This document shows positions 31,025-42,781 of a stretch of DNA of 64,000 nt, one piece after another. The stretch is from Rhizophagus irregularis (taxonomy: Eukaryota > Glomeromycota > Glomeromycetes > Glomerales > Glomeraceae). The stretch covers positions 806,001-870,000 of the forward strand of contig NC_089433.1 of NCBI RefSeq assembly GCF_026210795.1. The letters are read 5' to 3'. Both the position numbers and the translations under genes were made by a program. Below the pieces are notes generated by a model. The model had not been told where the DNA came from. It worked only from the letters and a program-made list of their open reading frames with translations, and ran no database searches. Numbering within the stretch: position 1 is the stretch's first letter; every line of letters starts with the position of its first letter.

Positions 31025-31648
31025 TTTGAATTACAGTTTAAAAATTTGAAATTTGAATTGAATTTAGAAAGATTTTGATTGATAATTGTAAATAATAATA
31101 TTGAAATTTGGTTTTTGATTTTTTCCTTGAGGTAATTTAAGGGTATATATATATTTTTAAAAACCCTTTGAATACATGTGACTAATAATAAAATAGATAA
31201 AAAAATCAAGATTATCTATGAGTCACAATTAATTTACGAGTTATTTAACCTAAACTAGTAATATTAATTGATTTAATGATGAACTATACTTGCATAATTA
31301 ATGATATTGTGTAAATGTGTAATACTCCCCATATTATTAAAACTTTTATTATTGTTAATTAAAATAAATTTATTAAAATTTTTATTCAAGCTAAATTTAT
31401 TTTTGATATATAGTTTGACAATGGTTTTAGTATAAATTTTTTATTGTATACCAAAAAAATAAGTGAGTGCTTGAAAGCTTAAATAAATTAAACATGCGTG
31501 ATATACATAACAAAAATGACATTTCTGTAGTTACACAAGATCCTAGAATTAATCACGGCGGAACTGTGATGATCAATGATATCAATGATATTAATATTCC
31601 CTAGTTTGGAGTGTGTTCTACGCTTCGGACAATAAAAAAGTTTACTGA

Positions 31649-31745
31649 TATACTTATAAATACCAGTTATAAAACTGATTATAATATACTGTGAAATGTG
31701 AATCTATACGGACAATGAATACCAGTTATAAAACTTATAATAATA
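31649..31745. repeat. Direct repeat pair
   Basis: ATACCAGTTATAAAACT and then TATAATATACTG occur twice, at about 31660-31691 and 31719-31749. Small local duplication; function unknown. Confidence 0.5.
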
Positions 31746-32339
31746 TACTGCGTATCTTTAAAATATGTTAGTTTGTATTATTACTCATATAAAGTAAATA
31801 AAGTAAATGATATTACAGTATCTAATCTCATAATTAACATGTAAAGTATTATCATTATTTTATTTAATAAAAAAAAAACTCACTATAATATATCAAATTT
31901 TTGGAGGAACACGCAATAAAACTTGTCAAACACCCACTTTATTACTTTTAAATAGGTAAAGATCAATTTCTATTGTATATAAGATATGATATTTTGTTAT
32001 TAGATGACGTAAAGAGACATGAGGTATAATGTAACAATACAAAGTTTCTTTGGATCTACTAAGGTGGGATATGAAAGCAAAATGTTATTTTTTAATTTTA
32101 GAAACGGTTTTGTTATTGAACTGATTAAAATACGCAGAAATAATTAAATAGAAAGTTATTTACTATAATCTTTATTTAAAGTAGTAGAAGTTATACAAAA
32201 TAATATCAAAATAATACTCTCTTTAATTTATTGGGTAAGAGAACTGCAACTATCCGTAGCAGGCTTTGACATTTATCAAAATAGAAATAATTTTGATATA
32301 ATTTAATTCCTTGACCAATTTTAATTTATTCGTATTTTT

Positions 32340-32862
32340 ATTTTAGAAATGTAGACAATAGCAGGAGCCATACAGACTCGGGAACTAAAACCTTACAAAA
32401 GGAAACTACAACGTGCCACTATGCTAGTATGAACCCAACCCTCGCGAGGATCGTGCTACCTGTTATTGAAAAGAACAAAATTTGGCATTACCTGTATTGT
32501 ATAACACTAAAAAAATAATATAAAGAGAAAGAAAAAGAAAAAGCCCTCTACATGGTAAACCCGGACACCAAAAAAATTTCTATCATCTATAAGTGCTAAA
32601 AGTACTAAAAAAGGCTTAGAAAGCCTACTAACTAACACCACAAATAAAAAAGAAGAGCCAGGAATAGAAAGAAGGAGAAATCTGTGAGCCACCGATGTTT
32701 TGTAAGTGACTCCGTGGTGGGGTTGTAGTTAGTTTTGAGGTTGAATTTTCTCAATAGGAGTTGAAGCCAATGTCGTAAGGTAGAGAGATCTTCATTGAAG
32801 TGTTTGTGGTGTTTATCACGTGCCGATTTGCATAAAATTGCTGGAACAGTAAATTGTATCAC
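32340..32862 (-). mobile_element. Probable retrotransposon 3' remnant
   Basis: The minus strand reads CKSARDKHHKHFNEDLSTLR, then HWLQLLLRKFNLKTNYNPTT. This looks like the hydrophilic C-terminus of a LINE ORF2, followed by G/C-richer sequence with short stems (e.g. CCCTCGCGAGG at 32440-32450) that may be its 3' region. No reverse transcriptase motif is present, so the call is tentative. Confidence 0.3.
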
Positions 32863-32879
32863 CGTATGTGATTATCAAT

Positions 32880-33850
32880 CTTATACAGTATATTGAACAA
32901 GTGCAGTTAAAGGTTTTAATAATTATTTTAATTTCTTTATTACTAACTATAACTCTAGAATATAAATATATTTTGTGTATTTTATAATATTCCAAAAAAT
33001 ATTAATTGATAGCATGATTGCTATCTAATTATTATTCTTGCTTTTTGTTTTCAACATCATTAGGTTTGCCCATTTATTGATAGATTTCTATTATTTATCC
33101 ATTTTCTGCTTATTTTAATTTTTACTATTCATTTAATTAAATAATTGATTATTTAAAAAATTTTATCAGAACTTATAATCATATAAAGCATTAACATCTA
33201 AAATAAGTAATTTGAGTGTCATCACACATAGTATTAGAGCATTATTAATCATTAAAATTTTTATTTAAATTTTTAAATAAAATGATTTTAATAAACTAAT
33301 TCTAATGTATTGCAATTACCAGCATATCCCTTAGTACTTGAAACCAATTTAAATTTATTGAGAAAAAAAATTTTTGATTAATTCTTTTCTTTTTGAATAG
33401 AATCAAAAGATTTCAATATTAATTTTCATTATTATTAGTAGGTAACTAAAAATATCTGGTGAGAAAATCCAATCAACTAAAAGGTTAATAAAGAAGGATT
33501 TAGAGACAGAACTAATGAAATGGGCCAATAAAACCTAATTTTTGAAACCCATTTATAATCAGCATCAAAAAAATGTTTACAGTAACTATGTTATAGTGCA
33601 GCAATTATGAGCATTATCACAAATTGTAACATGTGCTATTCAGAATCATATGGCACAAAATGCAAAGTTGAAAAAAAAATAAAGAGAAAGAAATATGTAT
33701 GGTATTGTTACCTGATACAAGTTTTACTAGTTTTACCATAGTTTTATGCAGTATTACGAAAGTTATGTACAATATGACATCTAAAATCATGCTTATAATA
33801 ACTTATTCTGATATACCGTGAAAACTTTTTTTCCTTCCTAAATTTTTAAA
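32880..33850. other. Gene-free AT-rich stretch
   Basis: No gene or clear repeat is seen. Confidence 0.5.
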
Positions 33851-33854
33851 TGAC

Positions 33855-34520
33855 TTATTTTATTTAACAGATGATTGTGTTTATCACATTTTACAATACC
33901 TTCAAAATGATCATTCAACTTTATTTATATGTTTATTAGTTAACTATTCCTTTGCTTTATGCAAATCCTTTTGCAAACTGAAAAAAAATTACTTTATAAC
34001 CTTGACCTTAATATTTTGCTTTAACAAAGCAGAAATTTTACAATTAAAGAATCAACTTGGATTAAACCAAATTAATATTAATTTTGATGAGGAATAATAT
34101 ATATAAATATTAAACCATTATTTGAATATTCAAATATTTGGAAAATTATAATTACTTTATAATAAATCTCGTTATTAATGGATGGTTTATGAGATATTGT
34201 TCATCAATTTCTCAAATCAAAATATGTGATGATATTACTTCAATATTTCATCAAATCAAGTTTACTAATGATCATATTGATTTATTAGTATTACTATTTT
34301 TTAAAATAAGAATCATATTAGATATGATTAATGTTTCTCAAAATATTGATGAATTTTTTGTAAATTTAGCAAATATATATCTATTAAATGTCATTAATAT
34401 TTTCATTAAAGATCTTTCTGCAATATTTATTCAGGTATGTAAATTATTTTTGCATTATTTTTTTATCTTTTATTAAACCAATCATTGAATTTTTATTTTA
34501 TTTTTTAATAGTGTTTTTAT
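33855..34520 (+). pseudogene. F-box protein gene, decayed
   Basis: At about 33870-34090 a frame reads DDCVYHILQYLQNDHSTLF, then ICLLVNYSF, the usual F-box helix pattern of these fungi (DD..Y.IL.YL..D..TL..C.LVN). It stops at a TAA near 34095. A second frame from 34138 (ENYNYFIINLVINGWFMRYC) continues to a donor GTATGT at 34436 with an acceptor near 34511. F-box proteins recruit substrates to SCF ubiquitin ligases. The initiating ATG is unclear and the frame is interrupted, so the copy is probably dead. The match is by pattern, not a full domain. Confidence 0.45.
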
Positions 34521-35217
34521 TTGTCTCAAGTTGTATCGTAAAAAAGCCTTCATGCAATTAAAGCCAAATTTAAACACAATAACTCACCAAATGTACCAAA
34601 TGTGATAAAGCTTTAGGATTAAAAATCTTTTAGAAGCACTAATATCAAAAGAGTATATAGTAAAGTAAGTATGGTACAATATGATATAATAAGTAAGGTA
34701 TTATAGATATGATATGATATTACACGAACCTTTGGGTATAATTACAGTTGTATTATAGACAAAATGAATACTAATTTTATAAAAAATTTTTCCTTAACTT
34801 TTAATGGCAAGTTTTAAAAATTAAATAAAAAGAAAAAATTATTATAGATACTATATTTTATTAGGTGAACTTTGTACTATACCTGTAAGTATAGTTGTAT
34901 TTATATAATATATACATCCAGAGAAACGGGTACGATAAGATCAGCAAATGGAGAAGCATACTGGTCAAAGTTTCATACCTAAAAAACAATAAAAACAAAA
35001 TATTGTATCAAATACACAAGTAACCAAATTAATAATACCTATATCAAAATGGTTCACATTTTCTGTAATATATTCTATAATGACATGGAGTCATGAACAC
35101 GATTGGAAGCAAATAAGTAAATTATTGGTCACGAACTGTAAGCTTGCATAACGTGTCATATGATTTGATCTGCATATAAAATGATTGGCTTTTGCTAATT
35201 GCATCATTTTAACTCTT

Positions 35218-35335
35218 ATGTCTACTTATAAAATGTCTACTGATAAAATGTTTACTGATAAAATGTCTACTTATAAAATGACTACGTATAAAATGACCAA
35301 GGAATTAGAAGAAGAGTTAAAAGGCATAATGAAGA
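35218..35335 (+). repeat. 15-bp tandem repeat with coding frame
   Basis: ATGTCTACTTATAAA-type 15-mers repeat about six times (35218-35302), each giving M-(S/F/T)-T-(Y/D)-K in one frame. The frame then reads MTKELEEELKGIMKS and stops. It may be the repetitive start of a short protein or a minisatellite that happens to carry ATG in every unit. Confidence 0.5.
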
Positions 35336-35842
35336 GTTGATAGCATCTGTTAATCAGACTGAACTTGCTAAGTGGATTGAAGCAGGGGAACTATATGAAG
35401 AGCATGAAGAAGTATTATTAAACCAAAATGAACGTACTTACTCAGGATCAGTTGGTAAGTCTATGATTTATATATACTTCTGTATATGTTTGATCAATAA
35501 ACTCGAAATTATTAATTTTTAAGGAGCCAGAAGAAACCATGTTGACAATGACGGAAATCATATTGCTGGAGAAACTTTTTATGGAAGTTCCGGGAAGACC
35601 AATAAGAAGACTGGGATGAAACGCTATTCTAGAACTTCCACCAAGAGAGCTACAACCACCAGAGGTTATGACTGCCAATATTGTGATAAATCCACTGAAC
35701 CCAACGGTGTTTCCAACTTTATCAGAATACACAGTACAAATGTTGAATGATCTGAATATGGCTGGTCTATTGAATAGAGTTATCGGATTGAGTGTGAATT
35801 GTAAGATCAGAAGATTTCCAATAGGAGAAAATAGACGTTGAT
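35300..35842 (+). pseudogene. Broken gene of unknown function
   Basis: A first open piece reads RRVKRHNEELIASVNQTELA, continues KWIEAGELYEEHEEVLL, and stops at a good donor (GTAAGT, 35455). After the acceptor at 35523 the best protein-like frame is EETMLTMTEIILLEKLFMEV, then a TGA, then LPPRELQPPEVMTANIVINP, LNPTVFPTLSEYTVQML and NDLNMAGLLNRVIGLSVNCK, ending before 35842. The frames do not join through the predicted splice, so at least one shift exists. Even G/C content suggests a recently lost gene. Family not recognised. Confidence 0.35.
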
Positions 35843-36940
35843 GTTTTCGATATTGTTCCTAAAAAATGGTCTATATGCTTTCGTTCTACCTAACGGTCAT
35901 TATATTGTGCTATGCCATATTCGTGATAATTGGTTTAGGGCACTAGCATATTTTCAAGTTCATAATTTGTACACAAATTTTCTTGATATATACTTTACTA
36001 ACAGAATCAACATGATCAATATAGAATAACAATTTATAATAAAGATTATTGGTTTACATTGTTTTTTCTGCTAATCAAATTTATCTACCATTTATCTTGA
36101 TATTTTACATTTCATACCATGAATTACCACTAATGTAAACACCATAATAATGGCAAATGATTGTTAATATACAGTACCGTACTTTTCCAAAAGTCATTAA
36201 CAATTTCTTAATTTTCTTAGCATCTTCAAGAGTAAGTTTCACTCAATGCAGAGTTGCAGACACCATGATCCTAAATTTTTAATTAGCAAACAGGATCAAG
36301 GATACAGCAACTCAACAAGTCAAAAGTAATTTGAGATGTGCTAAATGCTCATTCAAAAATAAATTTTTTCGTGATGAAAAGGTATCAGGCGCATGTTATT
36401 TATTTGCCAATAATAACCCTTTCTAGATTAACGGAGTGAATAGGCAGGCAGGGCTTTCTTCGATTCTCTCCTCAAGGTTCCTAAAACCACTCGTATATTT
36501 AACTTGCAAACATAATCCATTTCTATATAATAGTAATATTGAAACTGTTTATTTAGAAATAATAAATTAATCTATATAATGTGGTAATAATTAATTTAAA
36601 AAGAATTTAAGCATTATAATAATTAATTTAACTAATTCTCTAATTGTATGGGAATAATAAAGATCAATTTCAACCTGTAAATTCAAAAATAATGAAGTTT
36701 CTTTAAAATTTTTAGCTAAACCAAGAAAACCTAGTTGAATTCTTAAATGACTATTACAAATAAGAGTGAGTATTATAATACATCATCTTTTGAAACAAAA
36801 AAGGAATAAAGAAAAACCATCTACAATTCAAAGGTAGTATTAACAAAATTATTTTGCAGGAAAATATCAAAAGTCTTTAATTACCAACAACTATAACAAC
36901 ATCGGTTTTGGTACGAAATCTCGAAAATCATTTGAGCAAT
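35843..36940. other. Intergenic stretch
   Basis: A 63-codon open stretch at 35838-36029 has no known match. Otherwise I see no gene. Confidence 0.4.
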
Positions 36941-36941
36941 C

Positions 36942-37129
36942 GACAACAAAATCTTGACAATCCAATATCTTGACAAGTCAAAATTCTGACAAGTCAAAAT
37001 CCCGACAAAATTACAACACATTTAAACTAAATATTACATATTGCAACAAATTATTTTATTAGAACACACATCACAAAATTGTCGATATAATGACTTGTCA
37101 GGATTTTGGATTGTCGAGATTTTGTTGTC
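36942..37129. mobile_element. MITE with 34-bp inverted repeats
   Basis: The left GACAACAAAATCTTGACAAT (36942) and the following CCAATATCTTGACAAG are mirrored at 37093-37129 with few mismatches. Inside are GACAAGTCAAAAT repeats. The internal GTCAAAATCCCGACA motif is shared with the element at 63.4 kb. No coding capacity. Confidence 0.65.
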
Positions 37130-37975
37130 TTGTGTTAGTCGTGCAAAGTGGCTGTCGAGATTTTGATCAGATACCGACAACATCTTGGATTTCTCCTATT
37201 ACATTATCAATACCAGAAAACAATTTTTTCCTTAAAATCTCAATCAACATGGTGATTATACATATCTTTATCTTCATCTATTTAAATTCTTATCATAAGT
37301 GTTCTATACTCTCGAGTTCTGATAATAGATAAGAACTTCATTATTCCAAATTTTGTTATATTTGTACGCAAAGCTACCAATTGATTAATTTTATGATTAA
37401 ACTATATAAAAAAAAAAGTAATTTTCCCATTCATATTATTTTAGATAAAATAGATTATCATTTTCATAGTATCAAATTTCTTTATAAACCCTACCTCGAA
37501 AATCTGGTTTCAATATTCTATGTTCAATTTGTAACATTTACCTTAAATATAAACGTTATAGTATTCTCGTTTCGAAATTTTTTATTCCAAAACATTTCAA
37601 ATTCAATATATATTATCACATTCCAAAATTATATATACATATTTATCTAAATTAAATATTTCATTTTAGAACTGCATTGTTTTTATCGTTTGTGATATGA
37701 AAGTATTCCAAATTATTATCTTCTTTCTCACTAATAAAGTAATTGAAAGTTTACCATTATCTTGAAATAATGATCTTTTTAATCATGTAAATAATAACAA
37801 TATATCATTCATGGAATCATCAAGCTAATATAAATTCTAAAAGGAGTCAACGTTGGTTTTTTATAGAACAGAAACGCACCATCACCAACACTGACGCCTA
37901 CTTGTCCACCATGAAGCAATATCTCTCAAAATTTTTTATAAAACAGGAACGTAGTAAAGTAGGCGATGTAGTATA
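37130..37975. other. Gene-free stretch
   Basis: No supported gene. Another GTCGAGATTTTGATC copy lies at 37156, so part of this may be a further relative of the element just upstream. Confidence 0.4.
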
Positions 37976-37977
37976 GG

Positions 37978-38177
37978 TATAGGTAGAGGTGGTAGTGGTG
38001 GTGGTGGTGATGGTGATGGTGGTAGTGGAGGAGGAGGTGGTGGTGGTAGTGGTGGAGGAGGTGGAGATGGTAGTGGTAGTGGTGGAGGAGGAGGTGGTGG
38101 TAGTAGTAATGGAGGTGGTGGAGGTTGAGGTGGAGGCGGAGGCGGAGGTGGTGGTGGTGGTGGTTGGTGGTGGTAGT
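37978..38177 (+). repeat. GGT trinucleotide repeat, about 200 bp
   Basis: (GGT)n with GGA and AGT variants. The plus strand has dozens of GG pairs spaced so that a two-tier G-quadruplex could form. Apparent Val/Glu-rich and His-rich frames are artefacts of the repeat. Confidence 0.8.
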
Positions 38178-38327
38178 TAGTACGTTTTCTTTCATTTATG
38201 TATATTTTAGATTTTAGATTTGGACATTTTTAGATTTATACATTACCATCTTAGATTTAATATATATATTCATTTTTATTTCTACGTATAAATTAAAATG
38301 ATGCAATAAATTCTATTTCAAAAATTG

Positions 38328-38420
38328 CAGATACCGATTTTATACCGATTGATGATCACATACCGATTTATACAATTACACCGATTACATACCGATTTAT
38401 ATACATACCGATTTTATACT
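38328..38420. repeat. ATACCGATT repeat
   Basis: ATACCGATT occurs about six times in 90 bp at irregular spacing (9-30 bp), with one ACACCGATT variant. Possibly the edge of a decayed inverted-repeat element like that at 22.3 kb, which also carries ACCGATA motifs. Confidence 0.5.
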
Positions 38421-38561
38421 GACTTTCGTTATCAAACCAGTCAATTCTTATTAATATTCTATCAAAGATGGTTAACATGACGAATTACTGAATTACCGTT
38501 TCCTAGTGTATGTTAATGACATCACACAAAAATTTTAACAAACAAAAAATTACCCTACTAC

Positions 38562-38866
38562 TAGGGATGGGGTTTAATTAACCATGGTTAATTAACTGCG
38601 GTTAATTAACAGTTAATTTTGTTAATTATGTTTAACTAAAATTGGTTAATTAACGGTTAATTTGGTTAATTATAAATTAACCAATCAAAAAAGAGATTTA
38701 AATCATGTGATTATAGTTAATTTGGCTTAAACTAACAAAATTAATACATTTGACCAGAATTATAAAATTAAACAATGGTTAAATAACAGTTAATTAACGG
38801 TTAATTAACGGTTAATTAACTGGTTAATTAACTAAATTATAATTAACCGTTAATTTACCATCCCTA
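38562..38866. mobile_element. hAT MITE with 8-bp target duplication
   Basis: Terminal TAGGGATGG is mirrored by CCATCCCTA, with an exact 8-bp duplication CCTACTAC at 38554-38561 and 38867-38874. Inside, GGTTAATTAAC occurs many times in both orientations near both ends, like hAT subterminal binding sites. 305 bp, non-coding. The clean ends suggest recent movement. Confidence 0.85.
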
Positions 38867-38879
38867 CCTACTACAATAT

Positions 38880-40405
38880 ATTTTTTTTTCATTTAAAGAG
38901 CGCTTTTTATAAAAAAAAGGAAACATTCACATTTTTACTAGTGGATAATAAAGTGATATTTTTTAAAATCGCTACAAATTTTTTTCTACGAAAAGAGTAT
39001 GTTCCGTTACATGCTTATTAAAATTCTCATGCATTCATTTCATTTAAAATTTTGGTGTTACTTAAATATTAATAGAGCACAACTTGACGAATTTTAAAGA
39101 TGTTTTAATAAAGCAAATCCGGTTTGACAAAATTTGATATCTTCATTGATGAAGTTTTATGTGTGATTGTAAGATTGACTAAACATACAGTAGGTTACAA
39201 AAAGTGACGACCGCCTAAAAATTAAATAACATTAATTATTTTTTAAAATTAAAAGTGTAAAAACTTATTTTGAACCATTTCCTTGCTTAATTAATGGTAA
39301 AATTTTATATAAATACTTAATTTTCAAAGTAGAAAAAATTTTAACATTTCAACCAAAGCGGTTAGCGTAAAATAGGTGTAAAAAAATGATTCCCTGAATA
39401 AAAATTAGCTCATTTTTTAAAGATTCAATCAGTAGTCGTTGAGAAAATCCACTTTTAAATTGATGATCTACATATATTAATATAGGTCGATTTAAATTTT
39501 ATCACATCCCGAGGGTAATATATTTTTTTATTATATATTAAAATAATATTTTATTTAATTTGAAATTCACTAGAGGAGATGATAATTAAGAAAGTTGCTA
39601 ACCCTTACAGTGCTGAATCATCATCATACCAGCAGCATTAGACCTAGGATATTTAATATAAAATGTTTACAATAGAATTATATAACATAAATTTTAAATA
39701 CGATACCTAAATAATAAACCCAACTCTGAATGATGATCGATAAATATAAAAATCTTGGTATTATTAGTAAATTTAATTATGAACATTCTTTATTATACGG
39801 TTATTGAAACTAGCGTCAAATGATCCAATCTTTGTTCTACATTTATTATTATTATTAATAGTAAAAATACATTAAATTAAAATATTATTTAAGAACATTG
39901 TTTTGCGTGAGATGTGAAACTTTATAAAAACAATTTTGTTTCATAAATTACAAAAAAATCATCTAATAAAAAAAAGGAAGATTGTATTAAATGGTTACAG
40001 AAAGCGCAGCGAGATAACCAAAGTCTCGTGATTCATAAATGAAAAAGAAAATTTTCATACAAAGATCATACGACAGCAAAATGATGAAATCAAGAGTAAA
40101 TCAAAAAGACAGAAATTTATATCCGAACACAAAGTCAAGAGAACATTACAAAAAGAATCTAATCACAAAGCTTTAAAAGCTAGTGATAAAAATATATTCA
40201 TGATACTCCGAAGCGTTGAAAAGATAGACGTCATTTAGGAGTAAAACTAAATATCAAACAGAAATTTGTCTTGAGAAAGAATATGAATAAGAATTTAACA
40301 AAGATACTTACGGAGTGATAATAAGTGAAAATTACGTTCATTGGTATAGACTAGAGGAAATATTAGTACAGTCGAACGAGCAGGAGAGATCAATGGCGGT
40401 TAATA
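38880..40405. other. Intergenic stretch
   Basis: No gene is supported. A lysine-rich stretch with scattered short frames at 40000-40400 may be remains of the gene that includes the frame at 40413. Confidence 0.4.
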
Positions 40406-40412
40406 AGAGATT

Positions 40413-40739
40413 TTGATGAAGACATTTCTAGTTGAGAAAATTGTGGAGGTGATAGAAATTTTTTTGCGTAAAAATATAAAGCGAGCTTTATTAAAATTAT
40501 TACAACAGATATTTTTCAAAAATGAAGCGACGCTTTTGGAGAAATCGTTAACGCGGGAAACTAAAGAAGTTAATATGTGGTTGATCCACAAATTCAAGAA
40601 TTACTCAATACAATTTAATATAAATTTAAAATTTAAGGATACATTCAACAGAGAAATGAGAATTTCAGATAAAGAAGCGGATAAAGAGAATATGAGCGTA
40701 CCATGTTTATTATCTGCGCCTCACTCCTTACTGATGTAA
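40413..40739 (+). CDS. Hypothetical basic protein or exon
   Basis: An open frame of 108 codons (start uncertain, first ATG at about 40416) reads MKTFLVEKIVEVIEIFLRKN then IKRALLKLLQQIFFKNEATL. It is amphipathic and Lys/Glu-rich and ends KENMSVPCLLSAPHSLLM. Its base composition is more balanced than the flanks, and its sequence is not simple, so it may be a real exon. The upstream sequence holds further protein-like scraps with stops (e.g. DTYGVIISENYVHWYRLEE near 40310). No family recognised. Confidence 0.3.
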   Translation: MMKTFLVEKIVEVIEIFLRKNIKRALLKLLQQIFFKNEATLLEKSLTRETKEVNMWLIHKFKNYSIQFNINLKFKDTFNREMRISDKEADKENMSVPCLLSAPHSLLM

Positions 40740-40885
40740 AGTATGTCATCGGTATTTTTGTGACTTGCTCACTTACAGTATGTCATAGTTTTATTTATTA
40801 AAATTAGTGACTTGCACATATCAAAATTAAAATTGATATTTAAGATAAAAATCAACTTTTCTTACTAAACCTTAAAAATTACGTT

Positions 40886-41785
40886 TTAAAAATTATTCAA
40901 TACATTCAGAGCATTTTGATAACCTTGTTCAGCAGATTTTTTATACCAATAAATTGCTTTGTTCGTATTTTTTTTAACTCCTTCACCATATTCATACATA
41001 TTAGCAAGATTATGTTGAGCTACTTTATTTCCTAAATTTGCTGCCTCTTGATATAATTCAAATGCTTTTTGCGTATCAATATCAGTTCCAATCCCATTAT
41101 CATAACAATAACCTAATAAATTTATTCCACCAGAATGTTTTCCTACTGAACATTTTTTAGATAATTCAAAAACCTTATTATCATCTTTTAAGAAATTTTC
41201 ATTCTTATACATTAATGCAAGATTACATTGAGCTCTATTATTTCCTAAATTTGCTGCCTTATTATATAATTCAAAAGCTTTTTGTTTATTAACTTCAGTT
41301 CCAATTCCATTATAATAACAATATCCTAATAAATTTATTCCACTTGAAAATTTTCTTTCAGTCAAATCTTTTGATAATTCAAAAGTTTTATCATAATTCT
41401 TTTCAACACCTTCACCATCTTCATACATTAAAGCAAGATCAAATTGTGCTAAATTATTTTTTAATTCTGCTGCTTTTTGATATAATTCAAATGCTTTTTG
41501 TTTATCAATATTAGATTCAATTCCATGATAATTAAAATATCCAAGTAAATAAATAGATGTTGAATCATTTTGATTATTTAAAAGCCAATGATAAACTTCT
41601 TTTAAAATTATTTTTTGATTATTAACATAATTAAGAACACGTTGCTTTCTTATTATTTCTTCTTTTCCTTCATTTAATTCTTTAGAAATAAAGTCGACTA
41701 ATTCATGAATCACAAAACTAAAATCCTCTTCAAATATGTTTGTGTGAATGTATCGAATGGTTGGTTCTATTTCTTTAATATTCAT
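40886..41785 (-). CDS. Sel1-repeat protein, paralogue lacking the kinase part
   Basis: A single frame of 299 residues from ATG 41785. Residues 1-75 are a helical leader (MNIKEIEPTIRYIHTNIFEE). Then come five to six Sel1-like repeats of about 36 residues, e.g. SIYLLGYFNYHGIESNIDKQ, KAFELYQKAAELKNNLAQFD, and the final KAIYWYKKSAEQGYQNALNV. Sel1 repeats form an alpha-solenoid that binds partner proteins. The whole protein aligns with the C-terminal two thirds of the kinase-like gene at 42782-44991, starting at that gene's internal MNIKETEPTI. So it is a tandem duplicate that lost the 5' exons. No TATA box lies at the usual distance. It may be transcribed from a new start or be an unexpressed copy with an intact frame. 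Confidence 0.8.
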   Translation of the reverse strand: MNIKEIEPTIRYIHTNIFEEDFSFVIHELVDFISKELNEGKEEIIRKQRVLNYVNNQKIILKEVYHWLLNNQNDSTSIYLLGYFNYHGIESNIDKQKAFELYQKAAELKNNLAQFDLALMYEDGEGVEKNYDKTFELSKDLTERKFSSGINLLGYCYYNGIGTEVNKQKAFELYNKAANLGNNRAQCNLALMYKNENFLKDDNKVFELSKKCSVGKHSGGINLLGYCYDNGIGTDIDTQKAFELYQEAANLGNKVAQHNLANMYEYGEGVKKNTNKAIYWYKKSAEQGYQNALNVLNNF

Positions 41786-42189
41786 TTTATTAATTTTTTT
41801 ATAAAAGAAAAAAAATATAGATATTATAATAATTTTGCGGTGGTTTTTTTATTATTAGAAAAAAAAATTATAACAAAAAAAAAAATATTTTTTTTTTATG
41901 TACTTTATTTATTATGTGCGTAAATCACTTGATATTTTGGACACAGTCGATTAAAATGTTCGGAAATGGCCGATAATTAGTCATGACCCGATTCACGTGG
42001 TACAAAAAAATGATTTGTAAACCTTAACCGATTTTGCTACGCCATAAATGCAAAAATCTTGTAATTTTTATTTTTTTCTGCGGAAACAAGCAAATCATGT
42101 TCAAGGAATGCCGAATGTGATTTTTAAATTATAATTATGTAAAGAATTTATTGGAGTCGCTAATTATTGAAAAAAAACTTAATTACATT

Positions 42190-42365
42190 GTTTGGTAAAC
42201 CGACATCAGCAACATCATGCATACATGCATAGTTTTCCGATATCACATGGGAAAATAAAGAAAATTATCACCGAATAATAAACCGACATTCAGCAACATC
42301 ATGCATAGGAATTCAATTTCACATGGTATAATAAAGAAAATTATCGCTAAATATGCACGCAAAAA
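42190..42365. repeat. Tandem duplication of about 85 bp
   Basis: AAACCGACAT(T)CAGCAACATC then ATGCAT, followed by TCACATGG and AATAAAGAAAATTATC, occurs twice in succession (about 42195-42280 and 42283-42362). It lies between the two Sel1 genes; no function evident. Confidence 0.6.
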
Positions 42366-42781
42366 AATAAAAAAAATGTCTTTTTATTTAAATTTTACGA
42401 ATCAAAAGTTATTTATTAATAAATTTCTCTCACACTAAGATATGCTATTAAAAATAAATTTTATAAATTATATATTGATTAACGAACTTTCATTTGACCG
42501 TTTTTTTTTAACTTGATCGATAATAAAAATAATATCTATCGTATTGATTATTAAAAACACTAATATACCTATATATACTATATGTTTACACAGTAATCTA
42601 ATTTAAACAGTATTTATCACTCAGCATTTTATTAAAGTGATAAATGTACTATTTGTAAAATGGAATATTATAAATGAAAATCTTAATTATGACCGTAATT
42701 AAAAAAAAAAATACGACATGATCAAAGCGTTAGAAAGATAACACTCCTATCATTTCGCCTAAAGATTGGGCCACGTTACTC

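Noticed and set aside
37926-38195. His-rich (minus) and Val/Glu-rich (plus) frames
   Set aside because: Translations of the GGT trinucleotide repeat.
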